Of a stretch of DNA of 60,808 nt, positions 27,106 to 34,423 are shown in pieces. Below the pieces are notes generated by a model. It saw only the letters and a list, made by a program, of their open reading frames with translations, was not told the DNA's origin and did not search any database. The number at the start of each line of letters is the position of its first letter. Position 1 is the first letter of the stretch. Both the position numbers and the translations under genes were made by a program. The stretch comes from Actinomycetota bacterium (GTDB lineage Bacteria > Actinomycetota > CADDZG01 > JAHWKV01): contig JAHWKU010000012.1 in the NCBI GenBank assembly GCA_019347715.1, positions 1 through 60,808 on the forward strand. Direction: 5' to 3'.

Positions 27106-27856
27106 GACTTTCCTCGCCGGGTTTTCCAACGAGTTTCCTTAGTTCCGGCAAGTTCTCCGGAGCCGAATAGGTCCTGACTCTTACTTCGGATCCGCTTCCT
27201 TCAACCGCGCTCGCAAACCTGCGAGACGCCTTCGATGCTCCCTCGGAATCAGTGTGGGGAAGGATCACCATGAAACCGTCCTCAAAGAAGTGACCAACGG
27301 TGTCGGAAGCCCGGGCGCTCGTCTCCAGCGATCGGGCCAGACGCGCTATGTCGTCTCTTTCCCAGGTTGCGCCGATCTTTACGACTGCAAAGGGCGTCGA
27401 GTACCGGGTGTGTTCCTCCAGCTCGAGCACCAGCAGCTGTTGCATATACGCCGCTGAGTAAGCCCCCGTTTGGGGATCTCTCATCCCGGTCTTTTCTACC
27501 GACTCGAGCATCCTTCTGGATCTCCCTATCAGGATTCCTCCGCCCAGCCCGACTACCGCGAACGCAATCATTCGCATCCCCGTGCCCGTCAGGGCAGAGG
27601 CCGGGTTGTCCGAGAAGGAAGGCAGTATGAGCGCGGCGTATACAACGGTGCCCGCTAAGGCCGCTAGCGCTCCGGCGAGGCTCCCTCCGAGAACGGCGGC
27701 CCATAGGACGGCCGCAAGGATTCCCAGGGTCGCGATCTCGCGCACCGATCCCCTTTCGATAAGCGGAACGCCGGCCACCGCGATGAGGAAGGTGCCGATC
27801 GCGATGACGGTTCCCTGAAAGTAGGCAGACGGGCTCGACCCGTCCCGGTGTCCCAT
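27074..27856 (-). CDS. Membrane protein with degenerate GGDEF domain
   Basis: A 260-residue protein with about four hydrophobic segments in residues 12-110 (GTVIAIGTFLIAVAGVPLI; LAAVLWAAVLGGSLAGALAA). A cytoplasmic domain then opens with DPQTGAYSAAYMQQLLVLEL, the GGDEF-domain entry. The position of the GGDEF signature reads GHFFEDGFMVILPHTD, so the catalytic Gly-Gly and Asp/Glu pattern is lost. It is likely a c-di-GMP-unrelated or non-catalytic sensor. Convergent with tsaD, with overlapping ends. Confidence 0.7.
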   Translation of the reverse strand: MGHRDGSSPSAYFQGTVIAIGTFLIAVAGVPLIERGSVREIATLGILAAVLWAAVLGGSLAGALAALAGTVVYAALILPSFSDNPASALTGTGMRMIAFAVVGLGGGILIGRSRRMLESVEKTGMRDPQTGAYSAAYMQQLLVLELEEHTRYSTPFAVVKIGATWERDDIARLARSLETSARASDTVGHFFEDGFMVILPHTDSEGASKASRRFASAVEGSGSEVRVRTYSAPENLPELRKLVGKPGEESLTQAGGSGPA

Positions 27857-27882
27857 GCAAAAGCCATCGTCGGAAGGGCCTT

Positions 27883-28212
27883 TTAGCTTGAGCCGACCGT
27901 TATTTCCTCCGTCACCATGCCGAACATGGCAGCGAGCACGAAATTCATCTCTTCGGGGACTTCAACTTCCACCAAGACCTTGTCCGCTAACTCCGTGACC
28001 TCGAACTTCATGAAGGAGCAGCAGTCGGCTTCTGCTGCGATGAGCCTCCCGAGCTCCTCCACCAGGGCCGGATCTCGAGGGTAGGTCGAGATGATTCGAC
28101 CGCCTCTGATCTCACGGCTGGTAGCTCGCTGGACGACCTGACTCCACTGCTGAATTCGAACCATTAACTCTGGGCCGGGCAGCGAGCACGCTGCAATCGG
28201 TTGATCGGTCAT
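27883..28212 (-). CDS. Small Cys-Cys protein controlled by adjacent MerR regulator
   Basis: A 109-residue soluble protein without recognised enzyme motif. The ATG at 28212 has a strong GGGAGGAGA site. It begins MTDQPIAACSLPGPELMVRI and contains the block AAEADCCSFMKFEV with vicinal Cys64-Cys65 and a further Cys9. Similar short CC-x-F segments occur in actinobacterial proteins found beside MerR regulators. The vicinal Cys suggest metal or thiol-stress binding, which is inference. It is transcribed away from the MerR gene from a MerR-type promoter. Confidence 0.65.
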   Translation of the reverse strand: MTDQPIAACSLPGPELMVRIQQWSQVVQRATSREIRGGRIISTYPRDPALVEELGRLIAAEADCCSFMKFEVTELADKVLVEVEVPEEMNFVLAAMFGMVTEEITVGSS

Positions 28213-28237
28213 CTTCTCCTCCCTTGATGAGGGGGTT

Positions 28238-28268
28238 AGGATGCCACTTGAAGTACGCTTCAAGTCAA
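28238..28268 (-). promoter_or_regulatory. MerR-type promoter/operator with 19-bp spacer
   Basis: On the minus strand TTGACT (28268-28263) and CATCCT (28243-28238) are separated by 19 bases, the long spacer typical of MerR-activated promoters. A perfect inverted repeat with 8-base arms, ACTTGAAG and CTTCAAGT around four bases, covers 28246-28265 and fills most of the spacer. Transcription would start near 28231 and read the Cys-Cys gene. The MerR gene starts at 28278 on the other side, so autoregulation is likely. Confidence 0.75.
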
Positions 28269-28277
28269 GAGGCCGCT

Positions 28278-28709
28278 ATGAATGATGCCAGTTTGCTCAG
28301 CATCAGCGAGGTCGTCCAGGCGACCGGACTTAAGAGTTCTGCCCTTAGGTACTACGAGAAGGTTGGTCTCCTCGAGCCGGCTGCGCGGATCGGGGGCCGG
28401 CGTCATTACCATCAAAACGTTCTTCAGCGGATTGCGGTTATCGTCCTTCTTCAAGAAGTGGGCTTCAGAATCGGCGAAATAGCTGACTTGGTCGCCCGTG
28501 ACCGGAAGCGAGGCCAGTGGCGAGGTCTCGCCGAGGCGAAACTCGAGGAGATCGACACCCACATCAAGCGGGTTGAGTCCGCCCGGGACTTGCTCCGAGC
28601 AGCGATCGACTGTGGCTGCTCGAACCTAGACACCTGTGGCCTCGTCAGCGAACGCCGGCATCCGAAGGTCGTCCACAGGGTGACACTGCAACTCCGGCAA
28701 CCCGCTTAG
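28278..28709 (+). CDS. MerR-family transcriptional regulator with SoxR-like Cys cluster
   Basis: A 143-residue regulator starting at ATG 28278. The winged-helix HTH is LLSISEVVQATGLKSSALRY and YEKVGLLEPAARIGGRRHYH, followed by a long dimerisation helix. The C-terminal motif has C112, C114 and C120 (DCGCSNLDTC), the C-x-C-x5-C spacing of SoxR, but Ala109 replaces the first of SoxR's four Cys. It may sense a metal ion or hold a modified cluster. It is divergent from the Cys-Cys gene over an ideal MerR operator. Confidence 0.88.
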   Translation: MNDASLLSISEVVQATGLKSSALRYYEKVGLLEPAARIGGRRHYHQNVLQRIAVIVLLQEVGFRIGEIADLVARDRKRGQWRGLAEAKLEEIDTHIKRVESARDLLRAAIDCGCSNLDTCGLVSERRHPKVVHRVTLQLRQPA

Positions 28710-28735
28710 AGCCGCCCGGGGGGGTCAACCCTCAT

Positions 28736-28765
28736 TTGACGCCCATTCGGGTCTCGCGCTAGCAT
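28736..28765 (+). promoter_or_regulatory. Sigma-A-type promoter of groES
   Basis: TTGACG (28736-28741) and TAGCAT (28760-28765) are spaced by 18 bases. Start of transcription is expected near 28772, inside the CIRCE element, which fits repression by HrcA. The groES ATG is about 57 bases downstream. Confidence 0.65.
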
Positions 28766-28768
28766 GAC

Positions 28769-28795
28769 TTAGCACTCTCGCTGTGGGAGTGCTAA
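28769..28795. promoter_or_regulatory. CIRCE operator (HrcA binding site)
   Basis: TTAGCACTC (28769-28777) and GAGTGCTAA (28787-28795) are separated by nine bases, an exact match to the CIRCE consensus. It overlaps the expected start of groES transcription. HrcA is the known repressor of such sites; its gene is not in the window. Confidence 0.97.
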
Positions 28796-28828
28796 TCCGG
28801 CAAGAAACTAGACCCCAGGGGGTGTTGC

Positions 28829-29125
28829 ATGAAGCTTCAACCACTAGGCGACCGAGTTTTGGTGCGCCCGGAAGACGCCGAAGAGGCTCTTCCTTCAGGC
28901 CTGGTCATTCCAGACACTGCCAAGGAGAAGCCCCAAGAGGGAACGATCCTGGCTGTGGGTCCTGGAGGTTGGGACGAGGACGGCGAGAAGCGGATCCCGC
29001 TCGACGTCAAAGAAGGAGACCGAGTCCTCTACTCCAAGTACGGAGGGACCGAGGTCAAGGTCGAGGGTGAGGATCTGCTCATCCTGTCGGAGAGGGACAT
29101 CCTCGCGGTCGTAAAGAAGAAGTAG
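28829..29125 (+). CDS. groES: Co-chaperonin GroES
   Basis: Lid of the GroEL folding chamber. The 98-residue product is canonical: [20 protein letters not shown], the mobile loop around [40 protein letters not shown] and the end ILAVVKKK. An AGGGGGTG site lies before the ATG. It is preceded by CIRCE and followed at once by an intrinsic terminator, so it is transcribed alone; groEL is not downstream, unlike the usual groES-groEL operon. Confidence 0.98.
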   Translation: MKLQPLGDRVLVRPEDAEEALPSGLVIPDTAKEKPQEGTILAVGPGGWDEDGEKRIPLDVKEGDRVLYSKYGGTEVKVEGEDLLILSERDILAVVKKK

Positions 29126-29144
29126 CAGGGAGCCCGATTTGAAA

Positions 29145-29175
29145 GGCCTCGGTCAATGACCGGGGCCTTTTGTTT
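29145..29175 (+). terminator. Intrinsic terminator after groES
   Basis: GGCCTCGGTC (29145-29154) pairs with GACCGGGGCC (29158-29167) over ten positions including one G-U, with a three-base loop, then TTTTGTTT. It also overlaps the stop of the convergent M23 peptidase gene, so it may work in both directions. Confidence 0.92.
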
Positions 29176-30316
29176 ATGGAAGGAAGTTGCGCGGGTTTCG
29201 TGGAGAGCCGTTCACTCTGACTTCGAAGTGCAGATGGCTTCCCGAACAGCTGCCGGTGCATCCAACGTATCCAATCACCTGGCCCTGGGCAACAGAGCCG
29301 CCGGATACAGCCTTGCGGCTCATGTGGGCATACAGCGTCGAAACCCCACCGCCATGGTCGATGACGGTGCAGATCCCGTAACCGGAGCCACACCTCACTC
29401 CCACGATCGAGCCGGCCTTGGAGGCTTTAATGGGGTTTCCCGTATTTCCGTCGATGTCGATCCCCGAATGAAATCCGCCTCGCCGATAGCCATAAGGAGA
29501 GGTGACCCGGCCGTTTAGGGGCCAGATGAAACCAGCTCTGGAGACCGCACCAGTCGAGGTGGAGACCCGGGACCTCAACGCAGCAGTGAGTCGTTTGGAT
29601 TCCGCCTCGAGATCTTTGATGTGCTTTTCGAGGCCGGCCACCTCGGCGTTCGCCTCGGCCAGGGCCTTGCTCTTCTCAGCCCGGGCGGATGCAACCAACT
29701 GGCGACGGGCCTCGAGCCATTGCTTTTGCTGCTCGAGGCTGGCTTTGATCGCGTCCAGGTCTGTCTTTTGATCCCCCAGTTCGTTCTTCAGCCTGGTGGC
29801 CGAGATCATCGTCTTGCCGTCGAGCTCTGCAGCCACTTCCCACCAGAACGACACGCGCACGAACTCACCGATCGACTTAGCCTCGAGCATGCTCTCGAGC
29901 ATCCCTCCCGGTCCCTGTTTATACAGGCGCCGTGCGCGATCCCCGGAGGCCTGCACTGCCAGAGCGTGTTTCTGCTGGAGCTCGGCGATCTTCGCTTCAG
30001 CGGTTCGTATCTCGGATTCCAGCGACGAGATGTCGTGCACTCCTGTGCGGATCTGCTTGTCCAAAGTGCCGATCTCCTGATCCAAACGCCTCACTTCGCT
30101 CTGGATGAGATCCTGGCGGCCCTTGGCTGCAGCAAGGGCCTTCTTTATCTCGTTGATCTTGTTCTTGGTGCGATCGAGGTCGGCAGTCTGACCGGACGCG
30201 ATCTGCGCGCCAGACAGCATCACGGCCACCGCTACGATGGCCGCGACAAGATACCTTGCGAAATTGGGAGATCGGGGAAACATACCCAAGCCCGAGCGTA
30301 TCGGGGGTGGGGACAT
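29174..30316 (-). CDS. M23 peptidase with coiled coil (EnvC/NlpD-like)
   Basis: Predicted secreted murein endopeptidase or activator of amidases. Of 380 residues, the first 45 form a signal peptide (YLVAAIVAVAVMLSGAQIAS). Heptad-rich coiled coil covers roughly 45-130 and 175-255. The LytM domain is at the C-terminus with zinc ligands in GGFHSGIDIDG, LYAHMSRK and GSHLHFEVRVNG, all three His and the Asp present, so it is probably catalytic. ATG at 30283 is an alternative start. Convergent with groES, sharing its terminator. Confidence 0.92.
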   Translation of the reverse strand: MSPPPIRSGLGMFPRSPNFARYLVAAIVAVAVMLSGAQIASGQTADLDRTKNKINEIKKALAAAKGRQDLIQSEVRRLDQEIGTLDKQIRTGVHDISSLESEIRTAEAKIAELQQKHALAVQASGDRARRLYKQGPGGMLESMLEAKSIGEFVRVSFWWEVAAELDGKTMISATRLKNELGDQKTDLDAIKASLEQQKQWLEARRQLVASARAEKSKALAEANAEVAGLEKHIKDLEAESKRLTAALRSRVSTSTGAVSRAGFIWPLNGRVTSPYGYRRGGFHSGIDIDGNTGNPIKASKAGSIVGVRCGSGYGICTVIDHGGGVSTLYAHMSRKAVSGGSVAQGQVIGYVGCTGSCSGSHLHFEVRVNGSPRNPRNFLP

Positions 30317-30339
30317 AGGTCAAGTTAGGCTTTCGGGCG

Positions 30340-30948
30340 ATGCGAAGGGCTTTCTCGGCGGCTTTTTCAGTGATGATTTTGTTGTCGGCCTGCGGCCAGA
30401 AGAGTGGCCCGGCCCCGGCCCCAACCACGTCTCCCGAACCATCTCTGTCGCCCGACCTCTCCACCGGCTTGGAGGCAGTCAGGATCGCCCAGCAGGAGGC
30501 AGGATCGGCTACCGGGGTCGTAAGGGTCACGCTTTCCTTTCCAAGGCCACGGGGCAGAGCTGAGTTCTGGACCGTTTTCCTCGTGGATCCCTCGACCGGC
30601 GCCGGTTTTGTCCGGGTTGAGGTCCAGAGGAAATCAGTCGTTCGAGTGGAAGAGGCGCCGGAGATATCGGAAGACCCCGGGGCCGTCCCCGCAGCCAGGT
30701 TCGATGAGCTGCAGTTCGATACCTCCGATGCGGTAGAGAAAGTCCAGGCGCTCGAATGGGCGAGCGAGCCGGGCACCGATGTGGTGATTCATCCCGTCGC
30801 ATTCGACGTCCTTGACGAGAATGCCCCCGAGCAGGTCAGAGGTCAGCCGGCATGGTCACTGGTGGTAAGCAGGCAGCAGGTGATCGTAGGAGCAGTCTGG
30901 ATTTCCGCCCGTTCGGGAGAGGTGCTGGTCGAGCGACGCGCCCAATAG
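30340..30948 (+). CDS. Hypothetical lipoprotein
   Basis: A 202-residue predicted lipoprotein that I do not recognise. The signal peptide MRRAFSAAFSVMILLSACGQ has a lipobox ending at Cys18, followed by a Pro/Ser/Thr linker (PAPAPTTSPEPSLSPDLS). The folded part has alternating strands (GVVRVTLSFPRPRGRAEFWT; GFVRVEVQRKSVVRVEEAP) and ends in AWSLVVSRQQVIVGAVWISA, suggesting a small PepSY-like or beta-rich domain. It is divergent from the M23 peptidase. Confidence 0.65.
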   Translation: MRRAFSAAFSVMILLSACGQKSGPAPAPTTSPEPSLSPDLSTGLEAVRIAQQEAGSATGVVRVTLSFPRPRGRAEFWTVFLVDPSTGAGFVRVEVQRKSVVRVEEAPEISEDPGAVPAARFDELQFDTSDAVEKVQALEWASEPGTDVVIHPVAFDVLDENAPEQVRGQPAWSLVVSRQQVIVGAVWISARSGEVLVERRAQ

Positions 30949-30967
30949 CGTGCTAATTTTCCTCTTG

Positions 30968-31022
30968 GCGCCCGTGCGTGTTGTAAACCTCCCCCGGGAG
31001 GGACGAAGACTCGCGCGGGCGC
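30968..31022. other. Long intergenic stem with inner hairpin
   Basis: GCGCCCGTGCG (30968-30978) pairs with CGCGCGGGCGC (31012-31022) over 11 positions with one U-G. Inside lies a second palindrome, CCTCCCCCGGGAGG (30988-31001). No T-run follows, so it is not a standard terminator. It ends 11 bases before the ATG of the next gene and could limit its translation or mark an RNA processing site. Confidence 0.45.
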
Positions 31023-31033
31023 TCTGATATCTC

Positions 31034-31384
31034 ATGACATTCCTTCATCGATACTTCGGTCTGGTCCTGGCAGCCCTCTTTCTTATTCTCTTTTTCTGGG
31101 GCATCGCCGGCTGGGTGACGAACCGCCACCCCGGAAAATGGTTCTGGCGGATTTTGGCTGTCGCACAGGTTGGTCTCGCAGGGCCTGCGATCACCGGAAT
31201 AGCTTTGTTTGTGCTCGGCGGAAGGCCACATTTGCTCCATTTCGCTTATGGACTTTTCCCGGTCATCGTTCTGCTCGTCGCACACCGTCTCTCGAGACGA
31301 TTCGAGGGCCTCGAATGGACGGTTTTCGCGATCGCGGGATTGGTCAACTTCGGATTGCTTACTCGCGGTTTCATGACCGGATAA
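31034..31384 (+). CDS. Small integral membrane protein
   Basis: A 116-residue hydrophobic protein with about four membrane segments: YFGLVLAALFLILFFWGIAG, VAQVGLAGPAITGIALFVLG, HFAYGLFPVIVLLVAH and TVFAIAGLVNFGLLT. Single polar residues (His in HLLHFAYG, Arg in HRLSRRFEG) lie between. No family is recognised. The start has no clear ribosome-binding site and lies close behind a long stem structure. Confidence 0.6.
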   Translation: MTFLHRYFGLVLAALFLILFFWGIAGWVTNRHPGKWFWRILAVAQVGLAGPAITGIALFVLGGRPHLLHFAYGLFPVIVLLVAHRLSRRFEGLEWTVFAIAGLVNFGLLTRGFMTG

Positions 31385-31401
31385 GTTCTGTACCCTGGTG
31401 G

Positions 31402-31407
31402 TATAAG
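31402..31407 (+). promoter_or_regulatory. Possible extended -10 promoter of guaB3
   Basis: TATAAG (31402-31407) preceded by TGG gives an extended -10 pattern, 31 bases before the TTG start of guaB3. No good -35 is visible at 17 bases. Tentative. Confidence 0.35.
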
Positions 31408-31437
31408 TAACGTTTCTACGTCGAGAGGGGAAGCAAG

Positions 31438-32595
31438 TTGGACGTTGAGATCGGCGCCGGCAAAGCGGCTCGGCAAGCCTACGGGTTCGACGACATTTCG
31501 ATCGTGCCGTCAAGAAGGACCAGGGACCCAGACGATGTGGACATCTCTTGGGAAGTGGATGCATATCGCTTCCAGCTGCCGCTCCTTGCCGCCGCCATGG
31601 ACGCGGTGGTTTCACCTGCGTCCGCTATCGAGATCGGAAGGCTGGGTGGGCTGGGAGTTCTGAACCTCGAGGGCTTGCAGACGCGCTACGAAGATGCGGA
31701 CTCGGTACTGGAAGAGATCTCGACGCTTGGCCCCGATCAGGCCACAGGGCGGATGCAGGAGCTCTATCAGGAACCGCTCAAAGAAGAGCTGATCTACAAG
31801 AGGATCCAGGAGATAAAGGGCGGAGGCGTGGTGGCGGCTGCAAGCCTCACTCCGCAGCGGGTTGAGCAATACGCCAAGATCGTTTTGGACGCTGAGCTCG
31901 ACATTCTTGTTATCCAGGGAACCGTTGTCTCTGCCGAGCACGTGTCTACTCAAACCATTCCCCTCAATCTAAAAGAGTTCATCGCCACATTCGACCTGCC
32001 AGTGATCGTCGGGGGTTGTGCCTCGTATCAGGCGGCGCTTCACCTCATGAGGACCGGAGCCGTGGGGGTGCTGGTTGGAGTCGGGCCGGGAGCAGCTTGC
32101 ACGTCTAGACAGGTTCTTGGCATAGGCGTTCCTCAAGCAACTGCCATCGCCGATGCCGCGGCGGCGCGTATGCGGCATCTCGACGAAAGCGGACGGTACG
32201 TCCACGTGATTGCCGATGGAGGGATGCGCACGGGTGGAGATATCGCCAAAGCCATTGCCTGTGGCGCAGACGCGGTGATGATCGGTTCGCCTCTCGCCCG
32301 GGCCGTTGAGGCGCCCGGCCGCGGTTTTCATTGGGGCATGGCGACGTTTCACTCAGCGCTTCCCAGAGGAGTGCGGGTTCAGTCGAGCACACTCGGGAGT
32401 CTCGAGGAGATTCTTCTTGGGCCTTCGAGTTTGAACGACGGCACCATGAACCTCTTTGGGGCCCTCAAGAACTCAATGGCTACGACCGGCTACGAGACGG
32501 TGAAGGACTTTCAAAAAGCCGAGATAGTCATCGCCCCGTCAGTGCAGACCGAAGGCAAGCTCCTTCAGCGTCAGCAAGGCCTCGGCCAGGGTTGA
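31438..32595 (+). CDS. guaB3: GuaB3-family IMP dehydrogenase-related protein
   Basis: A 385-residue TIM-barrel protein of the IMPDH/GMP reductase group without CBS domains. It begins [20 protein letters not shown] and has the nucleotide-binding [20 protein letters not shown] with the catalytic-position Cys, [20 protein letters not shown] and [14 protein letters not shown]. GuaB3 is common in Actinobacteria next to guaB and guaA; whether it acts as IMP dehydrogenase or otherwise is family-level knowledge, not visible here. Start is TTG at 31438 with an AGAGGGG site. It overlaps the thioesterase gene by four bases. Confidence 0.92.
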   Translation: MDVEIGAGKAARQAYGFDDISIVPSRRTRDPDDVDISWEVDAYRFQLPLLAAAMDAVVSPASAIEIGRLGGLGVLNLEGLQTRYEDADSVLEEISTLGPDQATGRMQELYQEPLKEELIYKRIQEIKGGGVVAAASLTPQRVEQYAKIVLDAELDILVIQGTVVSAEHVSTQTIPLNLKEFIATFDLPVIVGGCASYQAALHLMRTGAVGVLVGVGPGAACTSRQVLGIGVPQATAIADAAAARMRHLDESGRYVHVIADGGMRTGGDIAKAIACGADAVMIGSPLARAVEAPGRGFHWGMATFHSALPRGVRVQSSTLGSLEEILLGPSSLNDGTMNLFGALKNSMATTGYETVKDFQKAEIVIAPSVQTEGKLLQRQQGLGQG

Positions 32596-33680
32596 CCCAA
32601 GAGGTCTGGCAAGAGCCGGTCCGGGGAGGCGCTCCCGATCCAAGGATGTTCGGCCTTTCCGGCCTGGAACAACTCAACATCGCGCTCGAGGGAGGCTCGA
32701 TCGCGCCCCCGATTCACCATCTGACAGGGCTAAGGCCTACCGAGTTCGGCATTGGAAGCGCGACATTCATCCTTCCTGCAAGCCCATGGTTTCAGTCCGC
32801 CGCCGGGATATTCCTGTCCGGGATTTCTGCCTTTGCCGCGGATGCTCCTCTCGGTACTTCCATCTATACGACTCTCCCCGCTGCTACTCCTTTGATCACC
32901 TCGGAACTGTCGATGAGCTTTCTGCGGCCCGCAACAGTCGAGAGCCAAACCATCATCGCGAGGGGCCGGCTTGTTCACGGTGGTAGCAGGGTGGGACTTT
33001 CCGAGGTCATGGTGGAGGACTCGGCAGGAAGGATGCTTGCCCACGGAAGCTCGCGATGCTTCATATTCCCTCAGCTCGAGCCGGTGCCAGAGCGCCCGAA
33101 GGAACTAGAGCCCGTCGAACCTCAGGTCTATGAGACGCCGGACCCTTATCTGCGCGATGTCGTGCCGGAGACCCTCTCCGCGGAAGTGCTCGAGCAGTCA
33201 TCCGGTCTGGAAATCACGAAAGCGCATGTAGAGGGCAAACTTGCGCGCCCGGCTTGGGCTCGTCTCTTCGGGGCGCGAACTGTCGAAGCAGAAGAAGGCA
33301 AAGTGACGTTGACGATGCCGGTCACTGGATGGGTGACGTCGGGTATGGGGACGTTATATGGGGGCGCCACGGCGCTGTTCGCCGACGCCGCATTGCTCAC
33401 GAGTGTCTATACGACTCTTCCCGAAGACACTGCCACCGCAACTCTGGACATAAAGGTTCAATACGTAAGGCCTGCATACCCCGGGACGGATCTAGTCGCG
33501 CGAGCTCAGGTTGTTCACCGCGGTCGCACTCTCGCGGTCGCAAACTGTGAGATCAGCAACTCAGAAGGAAAGCTCATTGCATTGGCTACCGGAAGCACGA
33601 TCATCATTCCGGGCAGGAAGATCGAAGCGGCGAACCCGGTGATACCGGCCGACGAAGGACCTGATCAGGAAGCGGACTGA
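32592..33680 (+). CDS. Tandem hotdog-fold (PaaI-like thioesterase) protein
   Basis: Two hotdog domains in one chain, likely an acyl-CoA thioesterase or acyl-binding protein. The start is taken as TTG 32592, overlapping the guaB3 stop (TTGA), giving 362 residues; ATG 32646 is an alternative. Domain 1 has SGISAFAADAPLGTSIYTTL and domain 2 has GTLYGGATALFADAALLTSV, with matching SMSFLRPATVESQTIIARGR and IKVQYVRPAYPGTDLVARAQ. The two copies are clear internal homologues. It converges on the TetR gene with a 16-base overlap. Confidence 0.85.
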   Translation: MTQEVWQEPVRGGAPDPRMFGLSGLEQLNIALEGGSIAPPIHHLTGLRPTEFGIGSATFILPASPWFQSAAGIFLSGISAFAADAPLGTSIYTTLPAATPLITSELSMSFLRPATVESQTIIARGRLVHGGSRVGLSEVMVEDSAGRMLAHGSSRCFIFPQLEPVPERPKELEPVEPQVYETPDPYLRDVVPETLSAEVLEQSSGLEITKAHVEGKLARPAWARLFGARTVEAEEGKVTLTMPVTGWVTSGMGTLYGGATALFADAALLTSVYTTLPEDTATATLDIKVQYVRPAYPGTDLVARAQVVHRGRTLAVANCEISNSEGKLIALATGSTIIIPGRKIEAANPVIPADEGPDQEAD

Positions 33681-34312
33681 GTTTCGGGCGCCAAGGCTTT
33701 GTACAGAAACTCTTTTGCGGCCCTGACGAGGCGGTCGAGGTCCTCGGGATGACCGAATGCCGCCCAGCCCCCGAAGGTCCAAGTCATCGCGCCGTTGATG
33801 AGGTGAGCGAACATCTCGGGGTCGGAGGCATGAAAGATCCCCTTGCTGGTTGATTGCTCGAGAACGCTCTTGAGAAGCGTAACGAACCTCTGCTCCACAT
33901 CGGCAATGCTTCCGGCGAGTGTTGCCGGGAGGTGGCGCATGCACACTTCCGCAAAATCCCGCTTCTCTACGCTGTAGCGAGCCATCGCGTCCAGCACTGT
34001 GTCGATCGGCTCGTGATGATCGATCGCCTCTCCGCTCTCCATTCTCTCGATCATGTCCGTGGCGACCTCCATGATCTGGGCCGCCATGCCCTGGTGGAAC
34101 TCATCGTGAAGAGCGATCAGGATGTGGTCTTTGGAGGGGAAATAGAGGTAGACGGTCCCGGTGGCAACCCCTGCCGCCGATGCGATGTCGCCGACGGTGG
34201 TGTCCCCAAAACCCTTTTCCAGAAACAGCCCCAGCGCCGCTTGGACGATGTCCTGCCGGCGCTCATCGGCCGACTTGATGATCCTCTTTCGATCGACGGC
34301 TGTACCACTCAC
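33665..34312 (-). CDS. TetR-family regulator, FadR-like
   Basis: A 215-residue repressor. The N-terminal HTH is IVQAALGLFLEKGFGDTTVG and DIASAAGVATGTVYLYFPSK, very like the HTH of Bacillus FadR (recognition helix region GTIYLYF). The C-terminal ligand domain is helical and unassigned. Two palindromes with FadR-box half-sites lie in its upstream region. Neighbouring acyl thioesterase and operator type suggest a long-chain acyl-CoA ligand, which is inference. Ends inside the 3' end of the hotdog gene. Confidence 0.88.
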   Translation of the reverse strand: MSGTAVDRKRIIKSADERRQDIVQAALGLFLEKGFGDTTVGDIASAAGVATGTVYLYFPSKDHILIALHDEFHQGMAAQIMEVATDMIERMESGEAIDHHEPIDTVLDAMARYSVEKRDFAEVCMRHLPATLAGSIADVEQRFVTLLKSVLEQSTSKGIFHASDPEMFAHLINGAMTWTFGGWAAFGHPEDLDRLVRAAKEFLYKALAPETQSAS

Positions 34313-34354
34313 TGGGATACACCTCCGGGGGCTAGATCTTGGTCTCCATTGTAC

Positions 34355-34360
34355 TTGACA
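34355..34360 (+). promoter_or_regulatory. -35 element of the 34424 gene/sppA promoter
   Basis: TTGACA (34355-34360) is a perfect -35. A weak -10 (CATCAT, 34378-34383) follows at 17 bases and lies between the two operator palindromes, so a bound TetR dimer would block polymerase. Confidence 0.55.
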
Positions 34361-34362
34361 GG

Positions 34363-34402
34363 TGAATGAACGTCATTCATCATACTGAATGAATCTCATT
34401 CA
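34363..34402. promoter_or_regulatory. Twin TetR operators with FadR-box half-sites
   Basis: Two palindromes, TGAATGA-ACG-TCATTCA (34363-34379) and TGAATGA-ATC-TCATTCA (34386-34402), have identical 7-base arms, 3-base spacers and a 23-bp repeat distance, about two helix turns. The arms equal those of the Bacillus subtilis FadR box, which has a 4-base spacer. They lie between the divergent TetR gene and the small-protein/sppA unit and overlap the promoter of the latter. Confidence 0.88.
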
Positions 34403-34423
34403 GCTAGTTTAAGGAGAGGTGAC

